DNA of 64,000 nucleotides from Variovorax atrisoli 110B (GCF_000382045.1 NZ_KB907452.1:374295-438294), one strand, 5' to 3'; numbered from the stretch's first letter, positions 24,053-33,837 are shown. Numbers and translations are program-made. Notes: generated by a model not told the origin, from the sequence alone.

Positions 24053-25161
24053 TGCTGCGCGCAGCTCTGGGCGAGCACTTCGCGCACCAGCGCATCGGGC
24101 GCGCTGCGGACCACCGCGGAGCCGGGCCGGTCGATCACCACGAAGCGGATCTCGCCGGCCTCCGACTTCTTGTCGACGCGCATCAGCTCCAGGTAGCGGT
24201 CCGCGCCCAGCGCCGGGCCGACGATCGGCAGGCCGGCCCGCTCGATCAGCCGCGTGAGCCGCTCGACAAACGCGGCATCGACACCGCCGAGCCGCTGGGA
24301 CAGCCGCGCTGCCATGACCATGCCGCAGCCCACGGCCTCGCCGTGCAGCCACTCGCCATAGCCCAGGCCCGATTCGATCGCGTGGCCGAAGGTGTGGCCG
24401 AAATTGAGGATCGCGCGCAGGCCGGTCTCGCGCTCGTCCTGCCCCACCACCAGCGCCTTGATCTCGCAGCTGCGCCTGACGGCGTGGGCCAGCGCTGCCG
24501 GCTCCCGCGCGACGAGGGCGTCGATGTTCGCCTCGATCCAGTCGAAGAAGGCCATGTCGTGGATCGGGCCGTACTTGATGACTTCGGCCAGCCCGGCGCT
24601 GAGCTCGCGCGGCGGCAGCGTCTGCAGCGTCGCGAGATCGCAGAGCACGAGCTGCGGCTGGTAGAACGCGCCGATCATGTTCTTGCCCAGCGGGTGGTTG
24701 ATGGCCGTCTTGCCGCCGACGGAGGAATCCACCTGCGCCAGCAGCGTGGTCGGCACCTGTACGAATGGCACGCCGCGCATGTAGCTGGCAGCCGCGAAGC
24801 CGGTCATGTCGCCGACCACCCCGCCACCCAGCGCGAACAGGACGGTCTTGCGGTCGCTGCCCCGGCCGAGGAGTTCGTCGAAGATCAGGTTCAGCGTCTG
24901 CAGGTTCTTGTAGGCCTCGCCGTCGGGCAGTTCGAGCAGGTGAACTGCCCTGAAACGCCCCGCCAGGGCGGATTGCAGCGCCCTGGCATAGAGCGGCGCC
25001 ACCGTGGTGTTGCTGACGATCAGGGCCGTGGCCGAGGCGGGCACGACATCGAAGCTCCGCGGGTCGTCCAGCAGGCCGGCGCCGATCAGGATCGGATAGC
25101 TGCGGTCGCCGAGCTGGATGTCGACACGTTCTGGCGGAGCGGAAAGTACGGGCAGGGACAT
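24049..25161 (-). CDS. aroB: 3-dehydroquinate synthase
   Basis: AroB makes 3-dehydroquinate from DAHP in the shikimate pathway, using NAD and a divalent metal. The 370-residue protein shows the NAD-binding [19 protein letters not shown], the [32 protein letters not shown] core, [11 protein letters not shown] and the metal-binding histidines in [11 protein letters not shown] and [10 protein letters not shown]. It lies 35 bp after aroK, and its stop overlaps dgt. The pairing aroK-aroB just before the pil genes is the usual proteobacterial order. Confidence 0.97.
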   Translation of the reverse strand: MSLPVLSAPPERVDIQLGDRSYPILIGAGLLDDPRSFDVVPASATALIVSNTTVAPLYARALQSALAGRFRAVHLLELPDGEAYKNLQTLNLIFDELLGRGSDRKTVLFALGGGVVGDMTGFAAASYMRGVPFVQVPTTLLAQVDSSVGGKTAINHPLGKNMIGAFYQPQLVLCDLATLQTLPPRELSAGLAEVIKYGPIHDMAFFDWIEANIDALVAREPAALAHAVRRSCEIKALVVGQDERETGLRAILNFGHTFGHAIESGLGYGEWLHGEAVGCGMVMAARLSQRLGGVDAAFVERLTRLIERAGLPIVGPALGADRYLELMRVDKKSEAGEIRFVVIDRPGSAVVRSAPDALVREVLAQSCAQQ

Positions 25162-25196
25162 GGGCAGCGAGTTTAGGCGCTGCGGCAGGGGCAGGC

Positions 25197-25745
25197 TCAG
25201 GCGGAGGGCTCTTCGGGGTGCGCACCCGGCTCGACGACACCCGCCAGCTCCAGCTGCATCACGATGATGTTCACCAGCATCGCGATCGTCGGGCGGCCCG
25301 TGTCGACCACGTCGTGAGCGGTTTCCCGATAGAAGGGGTCGCGCGCATCGTGCAGCTCCCGAAGCCGGCCCAGCGGATCGGCCACCTGCAGCAAGGGGCG
25401 CTTGACGTCGTGGCGCAGGCGCCGGAACAGGTCTTCGGGGGAGGAGCGCAGGTAGATCACATGGAAGTGATCGCGCAGTTGCTGGCGGTTGGCCTCCCGC
25501 AGCACCGCCCCGCCGCCCGTGGCCAGCACGCCCTGGGCGTTGGAGGCCAGGTCGGCGATCACGGCCTGCTCGAGGTCGCGGAAGGCAGCCTCGCCCTCGC
25601 GCTCGAAAAAGTCACGGATCGAGCAGCCGATGCGCTGCTCGATCACATGATCGGTATCGATGAAAGGAAGGTCCAGCCGCATCCCCAGGCGCCGGCCCAC
25701 TGCGGACTTTCCGGCGCCGGGCAAGCCGACGAGTGCGACCGCCAC
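25197..25745 (-). CDS. aroK: Shikimate kinase
   Basis: AroK phosphorylates shikimate with ATP. The 182-residue protein has Walker [12 protein letters not shown] at residues 7-17, the DTD metal/substrate motif in [24 protein letters not shown], the substrate-binding GGGAV loop in [10 protein letters not shown], and the lid arginines in [11 protein letters not shown]. The start is GTG at 25745, only 24 bp after the pilQ stop, so it is transcribed with the pil genes. The C-terminus is slightly longer than usual, ending in an acidic tail. Confidence 0.96.
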   Translation of the reverse strand: MAVALVGLPGAGKSAVGRRLGMRLDLPFIDTDHVIEQRIGCSIRDFFEREGEAAFRDLEQAVIADLASNAQGVLATGGGAVLREANRQQLRDHFHVIYLRSSPEDLFRRLRHDVKRPLLQVADPLGRLRELHDARDPFYRETAHDVVDTGRPTIAMLVNIIVMQLELAGVVEPGAHPEEPSA

Positions 25746-25769
25746 GCGGTGGCTGCTACGCCGCGCGCG

Positions 25770-27920
25770 TCAGCGCGCGGCGTTGCGGTCGGTAATCATC
25801 TTCGGGGTGATAAAGACGAGCATTTCAGTCTTGTTGGCAACGCGTTCGCGCTTGCGGAACAGTGCACCCACATAGGGCACTTCACCCAGCACCGGCACGC
25901 GCGATTCGTCATTGGTTTCGGTGAGCTCGAAGATACCACCGATGACAACCGTGCCGCCGTTCTCCACCAGCACCTCGGTCTGCACGTGCTTGGTGTTGAT
26001 CGCCGGACCCGCCGAGGTATTCACGCCGCGGGCGTCCTTGCTGACGTCCAGCGTCAGGATGATGTTGCCCTCCGGCGTGATCTGGGGCGTGACTTCGAGC
26101 TTCAGCACCGCCTTGCGGAACGAGATGGAGGTCGCGCCGCTGGAAGTGGCCTGCTGATACGGGATTTCCTCGCCCTGCTCGATCAGCGCCTTGGTCTGGT
26201 CGGCGGTGATGACACGGGGGCTGGAGACCAGCTTGCCCTTGCCGTCGGCTTCGAGCGCCGAGATTTCGAGGTTCAGCATGCGCGAGAAGCTCGAATTGAA
26301 AAGCGAGATCGCGAAGGTGCCTGCCGCGTTGCCGGTGCCGCCGGCATCGCCTGCGGGGAGGTTGATGAAGTTGGAGTTGGTCCAGGTGGTGTTGGCAGTG
26401 CTCGGACCACCGTTGGTGCCAGGGGTCACGACAGGCATCACGCCAAGGTTGGCGAACGCACGATTGCCACCGGAGGATGCGAAACGCTCGCCGGCGATGC
26501 CGCCGCCCAACCGCACGCCCAGCGACTTGCCGAAGGTATCGGACGCCTCGACGATGCGTGCCTCGATCAGCACCTGGCGAACGGGGATATCGAGCTTCTG
26601 GATCAGTTCCGCCACCTGCGCCAGTCGCGAGGGAACGTCAGACACGAACAGCTGGTTGGTACGCGATTCCGCGATCACGCTGCCGCGCGGACTCAGGATC
26701 CGGGTCGTCGTGCCACCCCCGCCGCCGCCGCCACCCGACGCACCGGTACCGGTCAGGCCTTGCGCAATGGCGATCGCCTTGGTGTAGTTGAGCTGGAACG
26801 ACTGGGTCCGCAGCGGCTCCAGGTTCTCGATCGCGGCCTTGGCCTCGAACTCGAGCTTTTCCTTGGCGTTGATCTCATCCTTGGGCGCGATCCACAGCAC
26901 GCTGCCGTTCTTGCGCATGCCCAGGTTCTTCGCCTGCATGATGATGTCCAGGGCCTGGTCCCACGGCACGTCCTTCAGACGCAGCGTGAGGGCACCCGTC
27001 ACCGAATCCGAGGTCACGATGTTGAAGTTCGTGAAGTCGGCGATCACCTGCAGCAGCGAGCGGATCTCGATGTTCTGGAAATTGAGCGACAGCTTCTCGC
27101 CGTTGTAGCCCACGCCCTGGGTCAGCTTGGTCGGGTCGACCTTGCGGGCGCGCACCTCGACCACGAACTGGTTTTCGCTCTGGTAGGCGCTGTGCTCCCA
27201 GTCGCCCTTGGCGTCGATCGTCATGCGGACGCGGTCGCCGGCCTGCTGCGAGGTGATCATCTGCACCGGCGTGCCGAAATCGGCCACGTCGAGGCGGCGG
27301 CGCAGCCCCTCGGGCAGGGACGACTTGGTGAACTCGACCACGAGGCTCTTGCCCTGCTGCTTGACGTCCACGCCCACCTGGTTGTTCGGAAGGTCGACGA
27401 TGACGCGGCCGGTGCTGTCGGCGCCCAGGCGGAAGTCGACGTCGCGCAGAGGCAGCGTGTCGCGATTGCGGTTTTCGGCGAAAGCCGTGGAAACCGGGGC
27501 TGCGAGGGCCGATCCGGCGACGGGCTCGAGCACCACCAGCAGCGACTTGCCCTGGATCTCGGCCTTGTACGCGGTCGCCTGCTTCAGGTTCAGCACCACG
27601 CGGCTGCGCTCACCGGCCTGCACCACGTTCACCGAGCGCAGGTTGCCCTGGTTCACCTCGATGGCGGAGCGGCCGATGGCGTTCGTGACACCGGGAAAGT
27701 CCAGCGCGATGCGCGCGGGGGTCTGGACGGCGAATCCGGCGGGAACCGCGGTGAGCGGCTGCGCGAGATCGATGCGGATGACTTCCGAGCCCGACTGGGT
27801 CGAGCTGGTGACGGCTTCGATGGCGTTTTGCGCATGTGCCACGGCCAATGCGCCGAAGGCCAGCAGACCCAGGCCGGCAGCGCGCAGCCACTGTGCCATT
27901 TTTGATTTCTTTTGGTTCAT
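25770..27920 (-). CDS. pilQ: Type IV pilus secretin PilQ
   Basis: PilQ forms the outer-membrane channel through which type IV pili extend. The 716-residue precursor has a signal peptide (cleavage after AHA, about residue 30), two N-terminal AMIN domains that bind peptidoglycan (for example VIRIDLAQPLTAVPAGFAVQ and VDFRLGADSTGRVIVDLP), an N0/secretin-TonB domain (LSLNFQNIEIRSLLQVIADFTNFNIV), an N1 domain, and the secretin core with GEEIPYQ and VPVLGEVPYVGALFRKR near the C-terminus. A run of glycines after GTGAS (about residue 400) is a flexible linker within the secretin N-domain region. The ATG at 27920 overlaps the pilP stop. Confidence 0.96.
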   Translation of the reverse strand: MNQKKSKMAQWLRAAGLGLLAFGALAVAHAQNAIEAVTSSTQSGSEVIRIDLAQPLTAVPAGFAVQTPARIALDFPGVTNAIGRSAIEVNQGNLRSVNVVQAGERSRVVLNLKQATAYKAEIQGKSLLVVLEPVAGSALAAPVSTAFAENRNRDTLPLRDVDFRLGADSTGRVIVDLPNNQVGVDVKQQGKSLVVEFTKSSLPEGLRRRLDVADFGTPVQMITSQQAGDRVRMTIDAKGDWEHSAYQSENQFVVEVRARKVDPTKLTQGVGYNGEKLSLNFQNIEIRSLLQVIADFTNFNIVTSDSVTGALTLRLKDVPWDQALDIIMQAKNLGMRKNGSVLWIAPKDEINAKEKLEFEAKAAIENLEPLRTQSFQLNYTKAIAIAQGLTGTGASGGGGGGGGTTTRILSPRGSVIAESRTNQLFVSDVPSRLAQVAELIQKLDIPVRQVLIEARIVEASDTFGKSLGVRLGGGIAGERFASSGGNRAFANLGVMPVVTPGTNGGPSTANTTWTNSNFINLPAGDAGGTGNAAGTFAISLFNSSFSRMLNLEISALEADGKGKLVSSPRVITADQTKALIEQGEEIPYQQATSSGATSISFRKAVLKLEVTPQITPEGNIILTLDVSKDARGVNTSAGPAINTKHVQTEVLVENGGTVVIGGIFELTETNDESRVPVLGEVPYVGALFRKRERVANKTEMLVFITPKMITDRNAAR

Positions 27921-28456
27921 TTCGCACTCTCTTGCAGCTGCAGCGTCGCGACGCGTTCGATCCATTCACCGGCGGCGTCTTGCACGATTTCACGCAAGGC
28001 GATTTCGGTTTCGTTGATGCGGGTGATACGCCCGTAGTTGAGTCCCAGGTATTCGCCGACGCGCACCTTGTAGAGCAGCTTGTCCACGCGCAGCAGCGCC
28101 ACCGGCTGGCCGTTGCGGTTCATGCTGCCGACCATCGCCATCGAGTCGAGCGGGAAAGCCTCGAGCGGCTCCTTGCGCCGAGCCAGCTCGGGCGCGATCA
28201 GCTCCGAGGTGCTCGGCTGGTTCGATTCGCGGCGCAGCGCCTGCGTCAGCTTCAGGATGTTGAAAGGTTCGAACGCCGAGGCCTCGGTATAGGCCTGCGG
28301 AGTGAACTTCTTGGGTTCGGAAATGGGCGGAATCGAAGGCTTCACCTGGGCACGCTGCTCGGCCATCCAGCGCTGGAGGTCTTCCTGGCCCGAGTCGCAG
28401 GCGCTCAATGCCGACGCGGCCAGCGTCAGCCACAGTACTTTGGCGACGATCTTCAT
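27917..28456 (-). CDS. pilP: Type IV pilus assembly lipoprotein PilP
   Basis: A 179-residue lipoprotein (lipobox ALSAC, Cys about 20) that links the inner-membrane PilMNO platform to the PilQ secretin. After a flexible proline-containing linker, the HR-like beta domain shows LDSMAMVGSMNRNGQPVALLRVDKLLYKVRVGEYLGLNYGRI and TEIALREIVQD, typical PilP. It overlaps pilO upstream (stop/start at 28453-28456) and pilQ downstream, so the whole set is tightly coupled. Confidence 0.95.
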   Translation of the reverse strand: MKIVAKVLWLTLAASALSACDSGQEDLQRWMAEQRAQVKPSIPPISEPKKFTPQAYTEASAFEPFNILKLTQALRRESNQPSTSELIAPELARRKEPLEAFPLDSMAMVGSMNRNGQPVALLRVDKLLYKVRVGEYLGLNYGRITRINETEIALREIVQDAAGEWIERVATLQLQESAK

Positions 28457-29130
28457 TTCTTCGCCTTCGGTGCGGAGGCGCGCTTCTGGGCGGCCCGCTC
28501 TTCATCGTCGAGATAGCGATAGGTGCGCGCGGTGGCGTCCATCGTCAGCACGTCCTTGTCCTTCTGCGGGGTGACCGAGATGTTGTTGAGCGTCACGATG
28601 CGCGAGAGGCCCGCCACGTCGGCCGCGAAGGCGCCCATGTCGTGATAGCGGCCGGTCACGCGAACGGCGATCGGCAGTTCGGCGTAATAGTCCTTGACCG
28701 ACACCTGGCCGGGGCGGAACAGCTCGAACTGGAGGCTGCGGCCCAGGCCCGCCTGGTTGATGTCCGACAGCAGGGCATCCATTTCGGCCTTGCTGGGCAA
28801 CTGCTTCTCGAGCAGGGTCACGTACTGCTGGACCTGCTCGCGCTGCTTCTTGAGCAGATCGAGGTTGGCGGCCTGGGCCACCTTCTTCTGGTAGTCGGCC
28901 TTGAGCGTGACTTCCTTGGCGCGCTCGCTTTCGAGCTCGTCGTTCGAATTGGTCAGCCAGACGAACCACAGAGCGACCAGCACCAGCGCCGTGACTGCGA
29001 GGCACAGCGCATAGCGCGGCACCGGGGGCCACGCCGAGGGATCGTTCGGATTGAGTCCGCGGAACTGGTCGCCGAAGCGCTGGAGCGCTGCGGCGACGTC
29101 GATTTTCTGGGAGGGGCGCTTGCTTGCCAT
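28453..29130 (-). CDS. pilO: Type IV pilus inner membrane component PilO
   Basis: A bitopic inner-membrane protein of 225 residues. It has a cytoplasmic N-terminus, one transmembrane helix (YALCLAVTALVLVALWFVWL, about residues 40-59), a periplasmic coiled coil (about residues 65-110, heptad-like LKADYQKKVAQAANLDLLKKQREQV) and a C-terminal ferredoxin-like fold with VRVTGRYHDMGAFAADVAGLSRIVTLNNISV. PilO pairs with PilN. It follows pilN by 6 bp and overlaps pilP. Confidence 0.95.
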   Translation of the reverse strand: MASKRPSQKIDVAAALQRFGDQFRGLNPNDPSAWPPVPRYALCLAVTALVLVALWFVWLTNSNDELESERAKEVTLKADYQKKVAQAANLDLLKKQREQVQQYVTLLEKQLPSKAEMDALLSDINQAGLGRSLQFELFRPGQVSVKDYYAELPIAVRVTGRYHDMGAFAADVAGLSRIVTLNNISVTPQKDKDVLTMDATARTYRYLDDEERAAQKRASAPKAKK

Positions 29131-29136
29131 GATCGG

Positions 29137-29757
29137 TTACCCCTTGGACTGCGCCGTTGCGGCCAATGCCTTGTCGGCAGCGGCTTTCTGCGCGTCGGTG
29201 GGGCGCTTCAGGCCAATGCGCATCGTGAAGTTCGCCACGCGGCGCTGGTCGCGCGGATTCAGGCTCACATTGGCCGAGGTGATCTCGACCAGCTCGGGCT
29301 TCACCAGCCACGGGCTGTTGTTGCCGAGATTGCGCAGCAACTCCGACACGCGCTCGTTCGACTGGGCCATGCCCTGCAGCGTGACCGTCTGGTTGTCCTG
29401 CTTCATGTTGGTCAGATAGACGCCATCGGGCAGCTGCCGCACGAGCTCGTTGAGCAGGTGCACGGGCAGGTTGCGGTCGCCCTGCAGGTCTTCGACGGCC
29501 TGCTGGCGCGCGCGCAGCGCGGCGATTTCTTCCTGCAGCGTGGAGATTTCCTTGATCTCGACCTCGAGCTTCTTGATCTCGGCCTGCAGGAAGCTGTTCT
29601 TCGATTGCTGCGCCGATATCTGCGCCTCGAACCAGAGGTAGCCCAGCCCGGCGATCAACACGCCCAGGATCGCCGCGGCACCCAGGGTGCCATAGAACGC
29701 CTCGCGCCTGCGCTTGCGCGCAGCTTCGCGATGCGGGAGCAGATTGATGAGGATCAC
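29137..29757 (-). CDS. pilN: Type IV pilus inner membrane component PilN
   Basis: A 206-residue PilN. The N-terminus begins ILINLLPHREAARKRRR, the conserved segment that docks into PilM in the cytoplasm. One transmembrane helix follows (LGAAAILGVLIAGLGYLWFEAQI, about residues 23-45), then a coiled coil (FLQAEIKKLEVEIKEISTLQEEIAALRARQ) and a periplasmic domain. The true start is GTG at 29757, overlapping the pilM stop (GTGA) and placing the docking motif at the extreme N-terminus as in the family. A longer reading exists but would extend into pilM. Confidence 0.95.
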   Translation of the reverse strand: MILINLLPHREAARKRRREAFYGTLGAAAILGVLIAGLGYLWFEAQISAQQSKNSFLQAEIKKLEVEIKEISTLQEEIAALRARQQAVEDLQGDRNLPVHLLNELVRQLPDGVYLTNMKQDNQTVTLQGMAQSNERVSELLRNLGNNSPWLVKPELVEITSANVSLNPRDQRRVANFTMRIGLKRPTDAQKAAADKALAATAQSKG

Positions 29758-30833
29758 TGCAGGAACCTCCGCATGGCCAGCCCGCACGAGGTCAGATAGG
29801 ACGGAGCCTCGCGGCGGACCTTCTTCTCCCGGACGTTCGAGCTGATTTCCATCCCTTCGAAGGGATTGAGCAGCGAGCAGGCGAACGAGGTCTGGCGCGT
29901 GACGGCATTAGTCAGCCCCGGCAGCGAAGCCGATCCGCCGGCCAGCAGGACGTAGTCGACGCGGTTGTGCGGCGTGCTGGTGAAGAAGAACTGGAGCGCA
30001 CGCGCGATCTCCTGCGCGATGCTCTCGACGAAGGGCCTGAGCACGCCCGAGCCGTAGTCGTCGGGCAGATCGCCGCTGCGCTTCTTGGCCTCGGCTTCCT
30101 CGGCGGAGAAGCCGTACTGGCGCACGATCAGCTGGGTGAGCTGGGCACCGCCGAACGCCTGGTCGCGGTCGTACAGCACTTCCTGGTTGCGCAGCACCTG
30201 CATGCTGGTGGTGAAGGCGCCCACTTCGAAGAGCGCAACGATCGAATCGACGCCCTTGCCGGGCAACTGCTCGATCAGGCGGGCGGTGGCCAGGCGCGAG
30301 GCATACGACTCGACATCGAGGATCATCGCCTTCAGGCCCGCGGCTTCGGCCAGGCCTTCGCGGTCCTGGACCTTTTCCTTGCGCGACGCGGCGATCAGAA
30401 CTTCCACGTCGCCTGCGGAGGTGGCGCTCGGGCCGGTCACGCAGAAGTCGAGGCTGACTTCGTCGAGCGAGAACGGGATGTATTGGTTGGCTTCGGACTC
30501 GACCTGGATCTCGAGCTCCTGCTCGCTCATGCCGCCGGGAAGAATGATCTTCTTGGTGATCACGGCCGATGGCGGCAATGCGAGCGCCACGTTGCGGGTG
30601 CGGGTGCCGCTCTTGCGGATGACGCGGCGGACGGCTTCGGCCACCTCGTCGAACTTCTCGACGTTGCCGTCGGTGATCCAGCCACGTTCCAGGGGTTCGA
30701 TGGCGCAGCGCTCCAGGACCAGCTTGCCGCTGGCCTCACGGCCGAGCTCGACCAGCTTGACGCTGGACGAACTCACGTCCAGCCCCAGCAGGGGAGCGTT
30801 CTGACGACGAAACAATGATCCAAGAGCAGCCAA
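29754..30833 (-). CDS. pilM: Type IV pilus assembly ATPase-like protein PilM
   Basis: A cytoplasmic actin-like (FtsA-fold) protein that binds the PilN N-terminus and links the pilus motor to the PilNO ring. Family motifs are LLGLDVSSSSVKLVELG near the start, RNVALALPPSAVITKKIILP, QYIPFSLDEVSLDFCVTG, ILDVESYASRLATARLI, VDSIVALFEVGAFTTSMQVL and DYVLLAGGSASLPGLTNAV. The likely start is TTG at 30833 (359 residues), preceded at a good distance by GGGGAAGAGGAA; the longer in-frame ATG version has an unrelated N-terminus. It is the first gene of pilMNOPQ. Confidence 0.93.
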   Translation of the reverse strand: MAALGSLFRRQNAPLLGLDVSSSSVKLVELGREASGKLVLERCAIEPLERGWITDGNVEKFDEVAEAVRRVIRKSGTRTRNVALALPPSAVITKKIILPGGMSEQELEIQVESEANQYIPFSLDEVSLDFCVTGPSATSAGDVEVLIAASRKEKVQDREGLAEAAGLKAMILDVESYASRLATARLIEQLPGKGVDSIVALFEVGAFTTSMQVLRNQEVLYDRDQAFGGAQLTQLIVRQYGFSAEEAEAKKRSGDLPDDYGSGVLRPFVESIAQEIARALQFFFTSTPHNRVDYVLLAGGSASLPGLTNAVTRQTSFACSLLNPFEGMEISSNVREKKVRREAPSYLTSCGLAMRRFLQ

Positions 30834-31043
30834 GGCAGGTTCCTCTTCCCCTGTATTTGTAACGAATAGAAAAAATTGAATTCGGTTGCATGCTAGCAGC
30901 AGGCGTAGCAGCAACCAAGCGACGCTGCAGGGCAAATTCCTCAAGCGTTGTCAAAAGCTGACGGCAAAACCGCATTTTGTAACTTTTGAATTAGGGCAAT
31001 GCAAGCCCCGCAAAGATCGGATCGTGAGGAAGGGGCGGCTTTT

Positions 31044-31049
31044 TATAAT
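31044..31049 (+). promoter_or_regulatory. -10 box candidate for the PBP1A gene
   Basis: TATAAT matches the -10 consensus exactly, 26 bp before the chosen PBP1A start at 31075. No good -35 was found. Transcription would begin near 31056, downstream of an ATG at 31048, which argues for the later start codon. The 241-bp gap 30834-31074 between pilM and this gene must also hold the divergent pilM promoter, which I could not place. Confidence 0.45.
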
Positions 31050-31074
31050 GTCGGGTGACTCTGTGCGGCCCCTC

Positions 31075-33483
31075 ATGCAAGAAACTTCCAGCCCCAAAGG
31101 GCCAGCCAAGAATTCCCCCTCCCCCCGCCCGACCTGGCTGAAATGGCTGCTGCGCCTTTTCCTCTGGGGTTTCGGCATTGCGCTGGCCGGTGTGCTCGCG
31201 GTGCTGTGCGTGGTGGCCGTGGCCCTTGCGGTCGCGTATCCCAACCTGCCTGACATCAGCGAGCTCTCCGACTACCGGCCGAAGCTGCCGCTGCGCGTTT
31301 TCTCTGCCGAAGGCATCCTGATCGGCGAGTTCGGCGAGGAGCGCCGCAACCTCACGCCCATCTCGGCCATCCCGAAGGTCGTGAAGGACGCCGTGCTCGC
31401 AGCCGAGGACGCGCGCTTCTACGACCACGGCGGCGTCGACTACAAGGGCATGATCCGGGCGGGCCTGGCCAACATGAACCGCGTGAAGAGCCAGGGCGCA
31501 TCGACCATCACGATGCAGGTGGCGCGCAACGTCTACCTGAGTTCCGAGAAGACGCTCACGCGCAAGATCTACGAGGTGCTGCTCACCTTCAAGCTGGAGC
31601 ACCTGCTCACCAAGGACCAGATCTTCGAGATCTACCTGAACCAGATCTACCTCGGCAACCGCGCCTACGGTTTCGCTGCCGCCTCCGAAGCCTATTTCGG
31701 CAAGCCCCTGCAGGAACTCACGATCGCCCAGGCCGCCATGCTGGCCGGCCTGCCCAAGGCGCCAGGCGCGAACAACCCGGTCAACAACCCGCAGCGCGCG
31801 CGCGGCCGCCAGTTCTACGTGATCGACCGCATGCAGGAAGCCGGCTTCATCACCGCCGAGCAGGCGGCCGAAGCCAAGAAGGAAGAGCTGCACCTGCGCG
31901 ACGCTGCCGACCCGAACCGCCTGCACGCCGAGTACGTGGCCGAGACCGTGCGCCAGCTGATGTACGCGCAGTACGGCGACAGCACCTACACGCGCGGCCT
32001 CAAGGTGTACACGTCGCTCGTCGCAGCCGACCAGGCCGCCGCCTACAAGGCGCTGCGCAAGGGCATCATGGATTACGAGCGCCGCCAGATCTATCGCGGC
32101 CCCGAGAAGTTCGTCGACCTTCCGAACGACCCGAAGGACCTCGACGAAGCGGTCGACGACGCGCTCAGCGACCACCCCGACAACGGCGACGTGATGGCGG
32201 CGGTGGTGCTCAAGGCCACGCCGAAGCAGATCGACGCGGTGCGCGGCAACGGCGACCCGGTGCAGATCACCGGCGAGGGCCTCAAGCCCGCCCAGTCGGG
32301 CCTCTCCGACAAGGCGCCGCCGAACATCAAGATCCGCCGCGGCGCAGTCATCCGCGTGGTGAAGACGCCCAAGAACACCTGGGAGATCACGCAGTTGCCC
32401 GAGGTCGAGGGCGCCTTCGTCGCCATGGACCCGCGCGACGGCGCCATCAAGGCGCTGGTCGGCGGCTTCGATTTCGGCAAGAACAAGTTCAACCACGTGA
32501 CGCAGGCCTGGCGCCAGCCGGGCTCGAGCTTCAAGCCCTTCATCTATTCCGCGGCGCTCGAAAAGGGCTTCACCCCGGCCACGGTCATCAACGACGGCCC
32601 GCTCTTCTTCGACGCCGGCACCACCGGCGGCCAGCCCTGGGAGCCGAAGAACTACGGCGGCGGCTACGACGGCCCGATGACGATGCGCACCGCACTGATG
32701 AAGTCGAAGAACCTGGTATCGATCCGCATCCTGCAGTCCATCGGCACGCGCTACGCGCAGGAGTGGATCACCAACTTCGGCTTCGACAAGGAAAAGCACC
32801 CTGCCTACCTGCCGATGGCACTGGGCGCGGGCTCGGTCACGCCGATGCAGATGGCGGTGGGCTATTCGGTGTTCGCCAACGGCGGCTATCGCGTGAATCC
32901 GTACCTGGTCACGCGCATCACGGACCACAAGGACAAGGTGCTGGTCGACAAGCAGCCGCCGCTGCTGAACGATTCGCTGCGCGTCATCCCGCAGCGCAAC
33001 GCCTTCATCATGGACACGCTGCTCAATTCGGTGGCCCGCGGCGGCACCGCGGCCAAGGCGCAGGCCATGCTCAAGCGCCCCGACCTCTACGGCAAGACCG
33101 GCACCACCAACGACTCGCTCGACGCCTGGTTCGCCGGCTTCCAGCCCACCATGACGGCCATCTCGTGGATCGGCTACGACACGCCGCGCAACCTGGGCGA
33201 TCGGGAGACCGGCGGCGGCCTGAGCCTGCCGATCTGGATCACCTACATGGAGACGGCCATCAAGGGCGTGCCGGTGACCGAGCTGTCCGCCAACCCGCCC
33301 CCGGGCATCGTGAGCGTCGGCGGCGAGTGGTACTACGACGACTACGCGCCGGGACGCGGCGTTGCGAGCCTGGGCGTGGAGTCCGCACCGGCAGCGCCGG
33401 TCGAGGCCCCTGCGGGCGGTCCGATCGGCGCCCCCGCACAGCCCGAGGAACGCAACCGCATCCTCGACCTGTTCCGCAACTGA
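31075..33483 (+). CDS. mrcA: Penicillin-binding protein 1A (bifunctional glycosyltransferase/transpeptidase)
   Basis: A class A PBP of 802 residues that polymerises and cross-links peptidoglycan in the periplasm. It has a cytoplasmic Pro/Ser-rich N-tail, one membrane anchor (about residues 21-54), and a GT51 domain with the catalytic Glu111 in AEDARFYDHGG and the motifs QGASTITMQVARN and YLNQIYLGNRAYG. An OB-like insert follows, then the transpeptidase domain with the SxxK serine (Ser484 in GSSFKPF), SKN in LMKSKNLVSIR and KTGT at about 674. The start at 31075 was preferred to 31048 because a TATAAT overlaps the latter. It is divergent from pilM, as in most gammaproteobacteria and betaproteobacteria. 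Confidence 0.95.
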   Translation: MQETSSPKGPAKNSPSPRPTWLKWLLRLFLWGFGIALAGVLAVLCVVAVALAVAYPNLPDISELSDYRPKLPLRVFSAEGILIGEFGEERRNLTPISAIPKVVKDAVLAAEDARFYDHGGVDYKGMIRAGLANMNRVKSQGASTITMQVARNVYLSSEKTLTRKIYEVLLTFKLEHLLTKDQIFEIYLNQIYLGNRAYGFAAASEAYFGKPLQELTIAQAAMLAGLPKAPGANNPVNNPQRARGRQFYVIDRMQEAGFITAEQAAEAKKEELHLRDAADPNRLHAEYVAETVRQLMYAQYGDSTYTRGLKVYTSLVAADQAAAYKALRKGIMDYERRQIYRGPEKFVDLPNDPKDLDEAVDDALSDHPDNGDVMAAVVLKATPKQIDAVRGNGDPVQITGEGLKPAQSGLSDKAPPNIKIRRGAVIRVVKTPKNTWEITQLPEVEGAFVAMDPRDGAIKALVGGFDFGKNKFNHVTQAWRQPGSSFKPFIYSAALEKGFTPATVINDGPLFFDAGTTGGQPWEPKNYGGGYDGPMTMRTALMKSKNLVSIRILQSIGTRYAQEWITNFGFDKEKHPAYLPMALGAGSVTPMQMAVGYSVFANGGYRVNPYLVTRITDHKDKVLVDKQPPLLNDSLRVIPQRNAFIMDTLLNSVARGGTAAKAQAMLKRPDLYGKTGTTNDSLDAWFAGFQPTMTAISWIGYDTPRNLGDRETGGGLSLPIWITYMETAIKGVPVTELSANPPPGIVSVGGEWYYDDYAPGRGVASLGVESAPAAPVEAPAGGPIGAPAQPEERNRILDLFRN

Positions 33484-33504
33484 GCGCCGCCGCCGGCGGA
33501 AGGT

Positions 33505-33837
33505 TCAGCCAGCCGCGAAGTCCAGCGGCTGGCCGGCCTGAAGCGTCGCCTCGCGCGACAGGTTGCCGAAGAATTCCTCGCCCGTCTTGGTGTCCACCCA
33601 GGCCTTGCCGTCATGGCGGTAGTGATAGCCGCCCGAACGCGCGGCTAGCCAGATCTCCTGCAAGGGCTTCTGCAGGTTCACGATCAGCTGGCTCCCGTTG
33701 CGAAAGGTCATCGTGATCATCCCGCCCACCCTCTGGTTGTCGATGTCTGCGTCGGTCGCTTCGTTGATGCGGTCGCAGCCCAGCTCGATGGCTGCAAGAG
33801 CTGCCTCGGCGCGATCCATGTACTCGGTGTCGGTCAT
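33505..33837 (-). CDS. cyaY: Frataxin homologue CyaY
   Basis: A 110-residue frataxin-like protein involved in iron-sulfur cluster assembly, where it binds iron and tunes IscS. The acidic first helix [29 protein letters not shown] and the beta-sheet signature [29 protein letters not shown] followed by GGYHYR are diagnostic. The start [11 protein letters not shown] at 33837 is preferred; a longer in-frame start extends past the lptM start codon. Its ATG is only 12 bp from the divergent lptM ATG, and the gene is convergent with PBP1A. Confidence 0.94.
   Translation of the reverse strand: MTDTEYMDRAEAALAAIELGCDRINEATDADIDNQRVGGMITMTFRNGSQLIVNLQKPLQEIWLAARSGGYHYRHDGKAWVDTKTGEEFFGNLSREATLQAGQPLDFAAG

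Noticed and set aside
25218..27905. Plus-strand open frame of almost 900 codons opposite aroK and pilQ
   Set aside because: Antisense artefact of high GC; the minus-strand genes are complete and have clear motifs, while the plus frame is rich in Asp, Arg and His with no recognisable domain.
31044..31050. ATG at 31048 as start of PBP1A
   Set aside because: The ATG is embedded in the TATAAT box, so it would lie upstream of the expected transcript start; the ATG at 31075 fits better, though no strong ribosome site supports either.
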